A stretch of DNA of 64,000 nt from JAYREN01 sp963663375 (GTDB lineage: Bacteria; Acidobacteriota; Holophagae; Holophagales; Holophagaceae). Both the position numbers and the translations under genes were made by a program. Positions 1 to 9,616 of the stretch are shown piece by piece (the stretch's first letter is position 1; the number at the start of each line of letters is the position of its first letter). Under the pieces are notes generated by a model that ran no database searches, had not been told where the DNA came from, and saw only the letters and a program-made list of their open reading frames with translations. The stretch covers positions 3,100,001 through 3,164,000 of the forward strand of contig OY760195.1 in assembly GCA_963663375.1 (NCBI GenBank). Direction: 5' to 3'.

Positions 1-1450
1 CGTTCTCCCCTCATGCTGGTCCTCCTCCTGGCCATGCCTCTTCTGGCGGAGGACCGGGTACCGGAGCCGCCGCGAGGGATCGAAGAAATCCTCGCCGTGA
101 TGAACACCCCCGTGATCGTGGCCTCGCGCACGCGGCTGGGCATCCGGGAAACCCCCGGCATCGTCACGGTGGTCACCCGGGAGGAGATCCTGCAGTCCAC
201 CGCACGGGATCTCCTGGAATTCCTGCAGTTCGTGCCGGGGTTCCAGGCGACCTACGCGGGCCAGAACGCCACCGCCCTCACGGTCCGGGGCCTGTCCGCC
301 CTGGACGGGAAATGCCTGCTGCTCATCGATGGCGTGGAGATGAACGAGCGCCGCTACGGCACCCTGACGCTGGACAACCGGTTCCTGCTGGATCAGGTCC
401 AGCGCATCGAGATCATCCGGGGCCCCGGCTCGGCCCTATATGGGGGCTTCGCCGAACTGGCGGTCATCAACGTCATCACCCGGAAGGGCTATGACCTCCA
501 AGGCGTTTCCGCGGGTTTCTCCTTCGGCGCCTCCGAGGGTGGCTTTCTGCGACGCACGGCCAGCGCGGCCTACGGTGGGGCCGAAGGCGATCTGGTCTGG
601 TCCTTTGCCGTCAGCGGAGGTCTGGGGAATCGCACCAGCGCCTCCACCCTCCGGCGTGCCGCTTACGCCTACAGCGAAGAAACGCAGGGGCCGATCGAGT
701 TCCATACGGACCTTGGGGGTCGCAACAGCAGCATGGACGGCCTGATGTTCAATGCGGGTCTGGAGTGGGCGGGGTTGTCGGCGCGGGTGGTGCGGAACCG
801 GGTTCGCTACACCGATATGGATCGCGCAGGCACGCCGGACTATCCCATGCTGGAGACCACCACGCTGGGTGCGGAGCTTCGCTATGACTGGCTCCTCGGC
901 AAGGATCTCAAGGTGATTCCCCGCCTCTCCTACAAGGATGATTTCCCCTGGCAGTACCGCGACAAGCCCGCGGGAATTCCCCATCGGCACGTGTACCGCA
1001 GACTGGGCGGCCTAACCCTGGAGTGGAGTCCCGACGCGGCTATCAACATCCAGGGGGGCGGCGAGTATTACCAGGACGAGGCCAAGGACACCAACGATAG
1101 CCCGGATTTTCTGAAGCTGAGCAATGGGCAGAGGTCCCTCACCTACACCAACAAGGCTCTCTTCCTTCAGGGAGTGCTCCGCACCTCCGCGGGGCTGTTC
1201 GCGCTTGGCGCCCGCTACGAGGATCCTGGACTGGGCAAGGCCTCCTTCGTGCCCCGGGGCGCCTGGACGCTCACCCTTGGCCGATTCCACACCAAGCTGC
1301 TGGCCGCCAAGGCCTTCCGTGCCCCGACCATCCAGAACATCGACGACAACCTCCGGTCCAACAACTTTGTGCTCACCATCAAGCCCGAGGAGACCACCAC
1401 CTACGAGTGCGAGTTTGGCTACCAGTTCGCCAACGACCTGTTCGCCCAAG

Positions 1451-1458
1451 CCAATTTC
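1451..1458. repeat. Target site duplication, left copy (CCAATTTC)
   Basis: Direct 8-bp repeat adjoining the left end of the ISL3-type element; the identical partner is at 2770-2777. Joining across the duplication restores the receptor frame as ...AQANF-FRVHIEN.... Confidence 0.95.
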
Positions 1459-2769
1459 GGTTCTTCGCTATTTCATGTGGGTAGTGGTGCCCGGGTGGGG
1501 ACGTTATTGAAGTCGAGTTTGCCGGCAATGAGGTAGGCGATGGAGATGAGGTTGTGGGGGTTGCGGTAGCCTCGGGCTTTGGCGATGGCGGCCTGGATGA
1601 GGCTGTTGATGCCTTCGATGAGGCCGTTGCTGATCTGGCTGCGCCACCAGTTGAGGATGCCCCTGCGATGGGATTGGAACGTCCCGGCCAGCTTCACCAA
1701 AGGCCCTATGCCACTGGAACGGGCCATGGCGCACCAGTCGTTGAGGAACATGGCTCCGGCTCGGCGATTGGGTTGTTCAAAGAAATCCTGCAGGAGGAGC
1801 TTCATCTGGTAGGGCTCCACGGTCTGGAGGTTCATCGCCTTCAGCTCCTTTAGGCGGGCCTTCTGGGATTTCGTTAGATCGCCGGGGTTTCTCAGCCAGT
1901 GGTAGCGGGTCTTCTTGAGGCCAGGCGTGGCGGGCGACTCCGAGCGCCGCACGGCGTCCAGGGCGTCATTCATCAACTTCATCAGGTGAAAGCGATCGAG
2001 GGTGATCTCGGCCTTGGGCAGGTGTTCCTGGATGCCTGCAATGAACGCCGGGGACATGTCGCAACACACGTCCTGGATCTGCTCGGCCTTTCCCCCATGC
2101 GCCTTCAGGTCCTCCACGAAGGCGCCCAGGGTGGCCGCATTCCGCCCTTCCGTGCCGAACATCACCCGCCGCAAATCCAAATCCATGAAGAAGCTGAGGT
2201 AGTTGTGGCCGCGTCGGTAGGACTTGTCATCGACGCAGATCGTCTCGACCGTGGAGAAGTCCAGCTTCGCCCGTGCTTCATCCGTGTGGAGCTTTACCAC
2301 GCGCCAGATCCGTGTGTCGTGCTCACCCATTAGCCGGGCCACCGCTCTCACGGGCATCTCGCGGGCGAGGACCATGATCAGCGCCTCGAACATCAGGGTG
2401 AAACCGGAGCCCTTCCGCCCCCAGGGCACATCGACGGTCTTCACGCCGTGGGTCTCGCATTTGCAGCGAGGCACCCGGGCCGTGAGATAGGCCGCGTGCT
2501 GGAAGAAGTCCAGGTGGCGCCAGGTCTTCTCCTCGGTGTCGTGAGCCTTGCTCTGCGCCCCGCACTCGGGGCATGGGAAGGAGGCCCCTCGCTGGAAGTC
2601 CACCAGGATGTCGAGCCGACGCTCGCGCGCATTGAACTCCAGCGACTTCACCTCCCAAGGAGGTTGAAGCCCGAGGGCCGCCGTGAAAAGAAGGTTCGTG
2701 TCCATCCCTCTATTGGACCAAGAACCGACCTCACACTGAGGCTCTACCCACACGATTCAGCGAAGAGCC
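1459..2769 (-). mobile_element. Complete ISL3-family insertion sequence (1311 bp)
   Basis: The ends are imperfect terminal inverted repeats of about 26 bp. The left end starts GGTTCTTCGCT and the reverse complement of the right end starts GGCTCTTCGCT; both then reach TGTGGGTAG, about 21 of 26 positions matching. The element is flanked by identical 8-bp copies of CCAATTTC at 1451-1458 and 2770-2777, the duplication length typical of ISL3 elements. It carries one transposase gene on the minus strand. Intact repeats and an exact duplication point to a recent insertion. Confidence 0.96.
1473..2705 (-). CDS. ISL3-family transposase
   Basis: About 410 residues from the start MDTNLLFTAALGL; an upstream in-frame start at 2753 exists but lies inside the terminal repeat. 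An N-terminal zinc-finger-like segment has CPEC and CKCE pairs (about residues 40-85), followed by the ISL3 DDE catalytic region with ICVDDKSYRRGHNY, VCCDMSPAFIAGI and ITLDRFHLMKLMN, and a C-terminal block with SNGLIEGINSLIQ that carries the expected glutamate. The stop codon lies inside the left terminal inverted repeat. It has no frameshift or stop and looks active. It is transcribed against the receptor gene it interrupts. Confidence 0.93.
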   Translation of the reverse strand: MDTNLLFTAALGLQPPWEVKSLEFNARERRLDILVDFQRGASFPCPECGAQSKAHDTEEKTWRHLDFFQHAAYLTARVPRCKCETHGVKTVDVPWGRKGSGFTLMFEALIMVLAREMPVRAVARLMGEHDTRIWRVVKLHTDEARAKLDFSTVETICVDDKSYRRGHNYLSFFMDLDLRRVMFGTEGRNAATLGAFVEDLKAHGGKAEQIQDVCCDMSPAFIAGIQEHLPKAEITLDRFHLMKLMNDALDAVRRSESPATPGLKKTRYHWLRNPGDLTKSQKARLKELKAMNLQTVEPYQMKLLLQDFFEQPNRRAGAMFLNDWCAMARSSGIGPLVKLAGTFQSHRRGILNWWRSQISNGLIEGINSLIQAAIAKARGYRNPHNLISIAYLIAGKLDFNNVPTRAPLPT

Positions 2770-2777
2770 CCAATTTC
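2770..2777. repeat. Target site duplication, right copy (CCAATTTC)
   Basis: Partner of the copy at 1451-1458, immediately after the right terminal inverted repeat of the IS. Confidence 0.95.
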
Positions 2778-3381
2778 TTTCGGGTCCACATCGAGAACAC
2801 CATCGCCTTCCCCTACAGGACCTCCTTCGCCACGGGAACAGAAGGGCTGGAGGCCGAGCTTCATTTCCTGCGGCCCTGGGGCGGGATCAAGGGCACTCTG
2901 TCCCTCACCCGGCCCGTGGACAACGAATTCAGCCTCTACAGGGTGACGGGTCGGGACGATTTCCTGTACGGCACCGCCAACCAGAAGTTGACCCTCACGG
3001 GCCACGCGCGGCTCAGAGAGGGCCTGAGTGCGGGAATTGCCTGGGTCTATTTGGGCCCCACATACGGCTACCCCCATCACGGAGCCGCAGACATGGTCCG
3101 CCAGGGCGGACAGATTTTAGGCAACGCCTCCCTCGACTGGGGCGCCAAGCGGGGGGGCCTCAAGATGGGCCTCCTGATCACGAACCTCCTGGACAAGCGC
3201 GTGGTTCAGCACTGGGGATGGGTGCCCAACCAGACGGGCTACGATCCCGCGCCGGCCACGGGGGGAAGGGAGTTCAGTCTGCGGGTCAGCTACAACTATT
3301 GATCCCGATTTCCCTTTTCCAGCTTCGTTGCCTAAGGCGAGACATCGGGCCTATGCTGGACGCGCACCAAAGGAGGAATTC

Positions 3382-3636
3382 ATGCTGAGCTTCATCTGGA
3401 CCTGTCTCATCGGCCTCGTGGTCGGCGCCATCGCCAAGCTCCTCATGCCCGGCAAGGATCCTGGCGGCTGGATCATCACCGCCCTCCTGGGCATACTCGG
3501 CTCCTTTGTGGGCACCTGGATCGGGCGGGCGCTCAACTTCTATGAGCCGGGCCATTCCGCCGGCTTCATCATGTCCGTCATCGGCGCCGTCATCCTGCTC
3601 GCGCTCTACCGCGTGGTGCTGAAGCTCAAGGGCTGA
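3382..3636 (+). CDS. GlsB/YeaQ/YmgE-family small membrane protein
   Basis: An 84-residue protein with three hydrophobic segments (about residues 2-20, 28-47 and 58-78), glycine-rich, with the GLVVGAIAKLLMPGKDPGG and LLGILGSFVGTWIG patterns of the transglycosylase-associated (YeaQ/YmgE) family. The start at 3382 is chosen because AGGAGG lies 5 bases upstream; a longer frame from 3328 lacks such a site. The family sits in the inner membrane and is often stress-induced, but its biochemical role is not established. It is an apparent single-gene unit followed by a GC-rich hairpin. Confidence 0.9.
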   Translation: MLSFIWTCLIGLVVGAIAKLLMPGKDPGGWIITALLGILGSFVGTWIGRALNFYEPGHSAGFIMSVIGAVILLALYRVVLKLKG

Positions 3637-3693
3637 AGGGATTTGAGAACACTGGCGGGCGCCGGTACTGATCGCACCGGATTCGAAAGGGGA

Positions 3694-3715
3694 GGGGGGC
3701 GCTGCGGCGCCCCCC
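3694..3715 (+). terminator. GC-rich hairpin after the YeaQ-like gene
   Basis: A perfect 9-bp stem (GGGGGGCGC paired with GCGCCCCCC) with a 4-base loop. Only two T residues follow, so it is a weak candidate intrinsic terminator, about 58 bp after the YeaQ-like stop codon. Confidence 0.5.
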
Positions 3716-3800
3716 TTGGTGGCTATCCACCGAAATAGGAGCCTCCTCGACCCTCGAGGTGAGATGCTAATCGTTTGGCTCTTTCCGAAAGCAGGTCCGC

Positions 3801-4799
3801 ATGTCTGTCCATCATCTGATCGAAATCGCCGCCTCGCGCCTGGATCGCTTCCTCACCGAAACCCACCCCGAAATTCCCCGCTCCCGCTGGGAGGCCTGGA
3901 TCCGCGAGGGGAAGGTGATCGTGAACGGGGAGCCCGCCACCAAGCCCGGCACGCGCCTGCGGGTGGGCGCCACCGTTGACACGGAGCTGCCAGAGATCAC
4001 GCCGCCCTGCCTGCATCTGGAGCCCGAGGATCTGCCGCTGCCCACCCTTTTTGAAGACGAGCGCCTCTGGATCCTGGACAAGCCCGCGGGCGTGGTAGCC
4101 CACCCGGGCCCGGGCCACCCCACGGGCACCGTGGTGAATGCCCTGCTGTGGCGCCTTCGGGAACAGGCCAAGGATCTGGCTGTAGCGGAGGACGAAGAAA
4201 CCGAAGCCCTGGACGAGGACTTCGCCGCGCCCCTGTGGCCGGGGCTGGTGCATCGCCTGGATCGCTTCACCACCGGCTGTCTCGCCACCACCAAGGATGC
4301 CGAGGCCCAGGCCTCGCTCCAGGCCCAGTTCAAGTCCCGCAGCGTGGACAAGCGCTACCTGGCCATCGTGCGCATGAGCCGTAAGCTGCCGGAGTTGGGT
4401 TTTCTCCTGGTGGATCAGCCCCTGGCGCGCCATCGGGTGGAGCGCACCAAGATGACCATCACCGCCGCCGGTCGCCCCTCCCAGACCCGCGTGAAGGTGC
4501 TGGCCAAAGCGGCGGGCCTGGCCCTGGTGGAATGCGAGCTGCTCACGGGGCGCACCCATCAGATCCGCGTGCATCTGTCCTTCCTGGGCGCGCCCATCCT
4601 GGGCGACCCGTTGTACGGCGGCATGACCCGCTGGCAGGATGAGGAGAAGAAGCCCATCCTCTGCGAACACCCCATGCTCCACGCCTGGAAGCTCTCCCTG
4701 GACCATCCCACCGACGGCAAGCGCATCGAAGTCACCGCACCGCTGCCCGAGATCTTCCGGGAGCTGCTGGAGCGGCTGGGAATTCCGCTCCCGGTTTGA
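3801..4799 (+). CDS. RluA/RluD-family pseudouridine synthase
   Basis: A 332-residue protein with an N-terminal S4 RNA-binding domain (about residues 12-70, SRLDRFLTE...GKVIVNGEPA) and a pseudouridine synthase domain. The catalytic motif is HRLDRFTTG with the nucleophilic Asp at 154; downstream come KRYLAIV and TGRTHQIRVHLSFLG, both typical of the family. Proteins of this type isomerise uridines in 23S rRNA (RluD modifies helix 69). Between about 120 and 145 there is a short acidic insert (AEDEETEALDEDF) just before the catalytic motif. The exact target uridine cannot be assigned from sequence. Confidence 0.92.
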   Translation: MSVHHLIEIAASRLDRFLTETHPEIPRSRWEAWIREGKVIVNGEPATKPGTRLRVGATVDTELPEITPPCLHLEPEDLPLPTLFEDERLWILDKPAGVVAHPGPGHPTGTVVNALLWRLREQAKDLAVAEDEETEALDEDFAAPLWPGLVHRLDRFTTGCLATTKDAEAQASLQAQFKSRSVDKRYLAIVRMSRKLPELGFLLVDQPLARHRVERTKMTITAAGRPSQTRVKVLAKAAGLALVECELLTGRTHQIRVHLSFLGAPILGDPLYGGMTRWQDEEKKPILCEHPMLHAWKLSLDHPTDGKRIEVTAPLPEIFRELLERLGIPLPV

Positions 4800-4800
4800 C

Positions 4801-5385
4801 CTACTCCACCCGCACCGTGGCCGTGGCGCTGACGGTGGGGTCCACGGTCGAGGTGGCGAGGATGTGGTAAGTGCCCGGCTGGCTGGGAGCGGTGTACTGG
4901 CCCTCGGGGGAGATGGTGCCTCCCCCGGGTTCATCCACGGTCCAGACCACGGTGGAGCGGGGCAGGCCGCGCATGCGGGCCGCAAAGCCCTGGCTCCCGC
5001 CCGGGGCCAGGCTGGCGGTGGCGGGTTCGATCCGAGGGTCCGCCAGCACCTTCACCACCACCACCTGCTTGAACCTGCTGCCATCGGGCCGGGTGGCTCG
5101 GGCCACTAGGTGGTAGGTTCCCGCCGCGGGGGGAGCCACGTAGGTGATGGAGAAGCCCCGGCTCTGGGTAAATCCGCCGCCGTGGAATTCCTGGATCTCC
5201 CACTCGAGTTCCGTGGCCAGATCTTCCATGGGCTGGGCGGAAATCGTGAGCGACTCGCCCACCCGAGTGGCGGGCAGGGCGGGATTTAGGGCCAGGCCTT
5301 CGTTGGGATTTCCCGAGGTGCAGCCCAGGGTCGCCAAGGCAAGTACCAGGGCACAGAACAGGGTGGGGCGGAACTTCCAGGTCAT
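4801..5385 (-). CDS. Lipoprotein with bacterial Ig-like domains
   Basis: A 194-residue protein with a signal peptide ending in the lipobox LATLGC, so it should be lipid-anchored. The mature part has two similar beta-sandwich-like halves, each ending in a pattern of the type YVAPPAAGTYHLVARAT or YTAPSQPGTYHILATST, characteristic of bacterial Ig-like repeats found in cell-surface proteins. No enzyme motif is present. It is convergent with the pseudouridine synthase (stop codons nearly touch) and divergent from the rhodanese gene. Adhesive or structural role is a guess. Confidence 0.82.
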   Translation of the reverse strand: MTWKFRPTLFCALVLALATLGCTSGNPNEGLALNPALPATRVGESLTISAQPMEDLATELEWEIQEFHGGGFTQSRGFSITYVAPPAAGTYHLVARATRPDGSRFKQVVVVKVLADPRIEPATASLAPGGSQGFAARMRGLPRSTVVWTVDEPGGGTISPEGQYTAPSQPGTYHILATSTVDPTVSATATVRVE

Positions 5386-5463
5386 GCTTCATGGTGGCAT
5401 GGATGGAGATCGAGGGCATACTTGGGGCGAATTTCCTTCCATTCTGGCCTTCCTGAGGCGCCC

Positions 5464-5991
5464 ATGACGCATGCACCCGTCACCCTGGCCCTGCTGGAGC
5501 CTCCATCTGCGGCTCCCCACAATTCCTGGCTCGACCCCTGGCTGAATCGGCCCGAGGTCCTTTATCCCATTGGTTTCGGGCTCCTCATGCTCCTGGTGGT
5601 GGTCGGCCTCAAGGCCCGGGATTGGCCGAGCCGCTGGCGGGCCCGAGGCCGGAACACCCTGGACCCCGTGCAACTGGAGGAACTGCTCCTGGGCACCCCG
5701 CCCCATATCCTGGACCTTCGGGAGGAGGCGGAATACCGGGGCGAGCACGGCCATATCCGCAACGCCGTGAACATTCCCTTTCGGGAGCTGCAGAGGCGCC
5801 TGGACGAACTGGACACCAGCCACCCGCGTCCCATCGTGCTGGTGGACGAGAACGATGTGCTCTCCCATCAGGCCTTCCCCTTGGTGGCCAGCCGGGGCCA
5901 TACCTGGCTCTACGTGCTAAGGGGCGGCATGAAGGCCTGGCGGCGGGCCAAGATGCCCACGTACGTGTTCCAGCACAAGGCTAAACACTGA
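5464..5991 (+). CDS. Membrane-anchored rhodanese-fold protein without catalytic cysteine
   Basis: A 175-residue protein. One transmembrane segment (about residues 33-49) is followed by a rhodanese-like fold: ILDLREEAEYRGEHGHIRNAVNIPF matches the beta-strand and substrate entry region, and LRGGMKAWRRAKMP matches the end of the domain. The active-site loop normally holding Cys reads VDENDVLSHQA, and the whole protein contains no cysteine, so sulfurtransfer is very unlikely; a binding or scaffolding role is more likely. The start was chosen for GAGG five bases upstream. Confidence 0.88.
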   Translation: MTHAPVTLALLEPPSAAPHNSWLDPWLNRPEVLYPIGFGLLMLLVVVGLKARDWPSRWRARGRNTLDPVQLEELLLGTPPHILDLREEAEYRGEHGHIRNAVNIPFRELQRRLDELDTSHPRPIVLVDENDVLSHQAFPLVASRGHTWLYVLRGGMKAWRRAKMPTYVFQHKAKH

Positions 5992-6087
5992 TTTGGCAGA
6001 ATGATCTGATCGAGATTCCAGACCCCTTGCATGTGGTTCGCCCTGGCCTCACCTTGATTTCATTGACCCGACCTGGGGGAGTTCACC

Positions 6088-7299
6088 ATGTTGAAATTCC
6101 ATTCCTCGCATGTGTTCACAGCAGTCGGCATCCTGGGCCTGCTCACGGTGGTGAGCTGCTCGGGCAGCGATTCCCACCCCGGCATTTCGGGCTTCGTCAC
6201 CCAGGCCGTCGCCGTAGCGGATCTCAACGGGGGCGGCACCCCGGATATCCTTACCGCCAACGCCGTCTTCAACGATGGAGCCAGCGGCGCAGGCTTCCTG
6301 ACCGCGCGCCTGCAGCAGGCCGCGACTCCCGGTACCTTCCTGGATCCCCTCCGCACGGATACCGGCAGGTATCCCGTGGCCATCGCCGTGGGGGATGTCA
6401 ACGGGGACGGCCGTCCCGACGCGGTCGTGGCCAGCTACCTTGCCACTTCCGGCACCTACGCGGTGGATGTCCATCTGCAGGGCCCCACCGCGGGCACCTT
6501 CCTGGCTCCCCTCCGGCTCTCCGTGGGCAATCGCCGCCCCCTTGATCTGGTGCTGGCCGACCTGAAGGGCGAGGGGCGGCTGGATATCGTCGTGGCCGCC
6601 AGCGGCTCCAATGATGTGCTGGTGTTCTTCCATGACACCGCGCCGGGGACCTTCCTGACGCCCCTGTCCCTGGCCGTGAGCGGGGACCCCGCCGCCGTGG
6701 CCGTGGCGGATCTGGCGGGCTCCGGGTCCATGGATATCGCCGTGGCCATGGCCAACGGCAAGGTGGCGGTGCTGCGGCAGGGCACTCCGACCGGAACCTT
6801 TCTGACTCCCGTGGAGTACGTGACCGGCTGGGATCCCGTGGCCCTCAAAGTGGCCGACCTCGATGGGGACGGCCACTTCGATCTCCTCACGGCGAACTAT
6901 TCCAATGGCACGGGGGGCTTCAGCTTCCTGCGACAGAGTACGACCCAGGCTGGCGTGTTCCTGGCGGCCCAGACTTTCGACACGGAGGATTACGGTTCGG
7001 CCTCCTTGGCCATCGGTGATGTAAATGGCGATGGGGCCCTGGACGTGGTCGTGGCCAATGCCGGGTTACCGGGCTACACCGGCACGGTGGCGGTCTTCCC
7101 CCAGGATCCCGCCCATCCGGGCGTCCTGCTCGAGCCGGATCTGTACCGGGGCTACTACGGCCCCCTCTCCGTGGCCATCGCCGACCTCAAGGGTGACGGC
7201 CATCCCGCCCTGGTGGTGGCGGATGGGGATCCCGCCATCCGCTGGCCGGACCCGGCGAATCCCGGCATGTTCCTGCCGCCGGTCTGGCTCAAGCAGTAG
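6088..7299 (+). CDS. FG-GAP/VCBS-repeat lipoprotein, probable seven-bladed propeller
   Basis: A 403-residue protein with a signal peptide and lipobox (LTVVSC). It contains seven repeats of an Asp-rich calcium-binding type, among them DLNGGGTPDILTAN, DVNGDGRPDAVVAS, DLDGDGHFDLLTAN and DVNGDGALDVVVAN, spaced about 50-60 residues apart. Seven such units fit an integrin-like beta-propeller with the Asp loops binding Ca2+. Between repeats the phrase GTFL recurs. Proteins of this kind are displayed on the outer surface or in the periplasm; the ligand is unknown. RBS-like GGGGGAG lies upstream of the ATG. Confidence 0.88.
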   Translation: MLKFHSSHVFTAVGILGLLTVVSCSGSDSHPGISGFVTQAVAVADLNGGGTPDILTANAVFNDGASGAGFLTARLQQAATPGTFLDPLRTDTGRYPVAIAVGDVNGDGRPDAVVASYLATSGTYAVDVHLQGPTAGTFLAPLRLSVGNRRPLDLVLADLKGEGRLDIVVAASGSNDVLVFFHDTAPGTFLTPLSLAVSGDPAAVAVADLAGSGSMDIAVAMANGKVAVLRQGTPTGTFLTPVEYVTGWDPVALKVADLDGDGHFDLLTANYSNGTGGFSFLRQSTTQAGVFLAAQTFDTEDYGSASLAIGDVNGDGALDVVVANAGLPGYTGTVAVFPQDPAHPGVLLEPDLYRGYYGPLSVAIADLKGDGHPALVVADGDPAIRWPDPANPGMFLPPVWLKQ

Positions 7300-7354
7300 G
7301 CGGCTTGGAGTGATTTTCCGGCCAACTCGGGCAGGCTTTTGGGCTTGTGAAGAG

Positions 7355-9616
7355 CTAGGCCTTCGCCACAATTTCCAGCCCGTCCTTCCCCAGTCGCACC
7401 TTGGCGGTGCCGCCCTTCTGGAGCTTGCCGAAGAGCATCGCGTCCGCCAGGGGCTTCTTGAGGTGGGTCTCGATGACCCGGGCCATGGGGCGGGCGCCGA
7501 AGGCGGGATCGTAGCCCTTGTCCGCCAGCCAGGCCTTGGCCTCTTTGGAGACCTCGAGGGTCACGCCCTTCTCGTCGAGCAGGCCCTGAAGTTCCTTCAG
7601 GTTCTTGTCCACGACCTTGAGAATCTCAGCCCTGCCCAGGCCCGCGAAGGTGACGACGGCATCCAGTCGGTTGCGGAATTCCGGGGTGAAGAGCTTCTCG
7701 ATGGCGCCCTTGGCGCTGCCGCCGGTGCCGCTTTCCGCGAAGCCTACCTTGCGGGCGCTGAGGTCCCGAGCGCCGGCGTTGGTGGTCATCACCAGCACCA
7801 CATGGCGGAAATCGGCCTTGCGGCCGTGGTTGTCCGTGAGGGTGGCGTGGTCCATGACCTGCAGCAGGATGGCGAAGAGATCGGCGTGGGCCTTCTCGAC
7901 CTCGTCCAGCAGCAGCACGGCGTGGGGCGTCTTGCGGACGGCATCCACCAGCAGGCCGCCTTCCTCGAAACCCACGTAGCCGGGTGGTGAGCCGATGAGC
8001 CGGGCCACGGCATGCTTTTCCATGTATTCGCTCATGTCGAAGCGCAGGAAGGCCACGCCGAGAATCCTGGCCAGCTGCTTGGCCAGCTCGGTCTTGCCCA
8101 CGCCCGTGGGCCCCGCGAAGAGGAAGCTGCCCACGGGGCGGTCATGGCCTCGCAGGCCCGAGCGGGAGAGCTTGATGGCGGAAGCCACGGCATCGATGGC
8201 GGGATCCTGGCCGAAGAGCACGGCCTTCAGATCCGTTTCCAGGATGGACAGTTTCTGTCGGTCGTCGGAGCCCACCGCCTGCACGGGCACCCGGGCCATG
8301 CGGGCCACCACCGCCTCGATCTCGGGGATGCCGATGCGCTTCTTGCGCTTTCGCGCAGGCAGCAGCTTCTGGGCGGCCCCCGCTTCGTCCAGCACATCGA
8401 TGGCCTTGTCCGGCAGTTGCAGTTCCCGCAGGTGTCGGGCCGAAAGGCGCACGGCGGCTTCCAGGGCCTCTTCGGTGAAGGTGACCCCGTGGTGGGCCTC
8501 GTAGTGGGTCTTGAGTCCCCGCAGGATCGCCAGGCTGTCGGCCTCGGTGGGCTCCATGACCTCGACCTTCTGGAAGCGCCGAGAGAGCGCCCGGTCCCGG
8601 TCGAAGCCCTGCTTCACGTCCTGGTACGTAGTGGCGCCCAGGCAGCGCAGCTCGCCGCTCTGCAACACTGGCTTCAGCAGGTTGGACAGGTCCAGGCTGC
8701 CCCCGGACACGCTGCCCGCGCCCACCAGGGTGTGGATCTCATCGATGAAGAGCAGGGAGCCGGGGCGCTTGGCCAGGGCCTCCAGCACGGCCTTGACCCG
8801 GGCCTCGAAGTCGCCGCGGTAGCGGGTGCCCGCCAGCAGTGAGCCCATGTCCAGGGCGAAGAAGGGCGCCTCCTTGAGGGAATCCGGCACCTGCCCCGCC
8901 AGGATGCGCAGGGCCAGCCCCTCGGCGATGGCAGTCTTGCCCACTCCCGCCTCGCCCACCAGCAGGGGGTTGTTCTTGCGGCGGCGGCAGAGCACATGCA
9001 CCACCCGCTCCAGCTCGCTTTCGCGGCCGATGAGGGGATCGATGCGGCCTTCCCGGGCCTTGGCCACCAGATCCACCGCATAGGCCGCCAGGGGATCCTT
9101 GGCCGGGGCGCCTTCTTCCTCCTCGGTGGCCGGGGCAGGGGCCTCGGTGGGCGTTTCTGGCTCCGGGGCCTGGGTGCCACCATGGGAGAGGTGGCGCAGC
9201 AGGGGCAGCCGGGTCACGCCCTGCTTCTGCAGGTAGTAGGCCGCGTGGCTCTCCTTCTCCTGGATGAGGGCGGCGAGGATGGCGCCGCTGTCCACGGTGG
9301 GGGCTTCCGCGCTGAGGGCGTGAAGGATGGCGCGCTCCATCACCCGGTTGAAACCCAGGGTGGGCGAGGGTTCCACATCCTCCGCCTCGGGCAGGACCTC
9401 CACCTGATCCTTGAGGAAGGTCTCCAGCTCGGCTTTGAGCGTGGCAGAGCGACCGCCGCAGGCCTCCACGGCCTCGCGGACAAAGGCATCTTCCTGGAGG
9501 GCGAGGAGCAGGTGTTCCAGGGTCAGGTATTCGTGGCGCGAGGTGCGCGCCAGCAGGAAGGCCTGCTGGAGGCACTTCTGCAGGCTGGGGGTGAGGGCGG
9601 GAGCCGATCTGGGCAT
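7355..9616 (-). CDS. clpA: ATP-dependent Clp protease ATP-binding subunit ClpA
   Basis: A 753-residue AAA+ unfoldase, close to the usual ClpA length. It has an N-terminal Clp_N domain (about residues 1-140), then two ATPase modules with Walker A motifs GEAGVGKT and GPTGVGKTE and Walker B regions LLFIDEIHT and LLLDEVEKAH, then a C-terminal Clp-D2-small domain. ClpA feeds substrates to ClpP. The start MPRSAPALT is chosen because its ATG overlaps the clpS stop codon by one base (TAATG); a longer in-frame extension is out-of-frame clpS sequence. The gene is translationally coupled to clpS. Confidence 0.97.
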   Translation of the reverse strand: MPRSAPALTPSLQKCLQQAFLLARTSRHEYLTLEHLLLALQEDAFVREAVEACGGRSATLKAELETFLKDQVEVLPEAEDVEPSPTLGFNRVMERAILHALSAEAPTVDSGAILAALIQEKESHAAYYLQKQGVTRLPLLRHLSHGGTQAPEPETPTEAPAPATEEEEGAPAKDPLAAYAVDLVAKAREGRIDPLIGRESELERVVHVLCRRRKNNPLLVGEAGVGKTAIAEGLALRILAGQVPDSLKEAPFFALDMGSLLAGTRYRGDFEARVKAVLEALAKRPGSLLFIDEIHTLVGAGSVSGGSLDLSNLLKPVLQSGELRCLGATTYQDVKQGFDRDRALSRRFQKVEVMEPTEADSLAILRGLKTHYEAHHGVTFTEEALEAAVRLSARHLRELQLPDKAIDVLDEAGAAQKLLPARKRKKRIGIPEIEAVVARMARVPVQAVGSDDRQKLSILETDLKAVLFGQDPAIDAVASAIKLSRSGLRGHDRPVGSFLFAGPTGVGKTELAKQLARILGVAFLRFDMSEYMEKHAVARLIGSPPGYVGFEEGGLLVDAVRKTPHAVLLLDEVEKAHADLFAILLQVMDHATLTDNHGRKADFRHVVLVMTTNAGARDLSARKVGFAESGTGGSAKGAIEKLFTPEFRNRLDAVVTFAGLGRAEILKVVDKNLKELQGLLDEKGVTLEVSKEAKAWLADKGYDPAFGARPMARVIETHLKKPLADAMLFGKLQKGGTAKVRLGKDGLEIVAKA

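Larger units (their letters stand above)
13..3302 (+). pseudogene. TonB-dependent outer-membrane receptor, interrupted by an ISL3-type IS
   Basis: The two halves, 13-1458 and 2778-3302, form one continuous frame of about 656 residues once the insertion sequence and one copy of its 8-bp target duplication are removed. The N-terminal half has a hydrophobic leader (cleavage probably near LLAED), then a plug domain with IVTVVTREEI, LLLIDGVEMNE and IEIIRGPGSALYG, then beta-barrel strands. The C-terminal half ends in LRVSYNY, an aromatic-terminated outer-membrane signal. Such receptors import ferric siderophores, cobalamin or other large ligands using TonB energy; the ligand here cannot be told. 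The frame is open to the window edge, so the true start may lie upstream of the ATG at 13. The interrupted gene should give a truncated barrel and is most likely non-functional. Confidence 0.93.
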
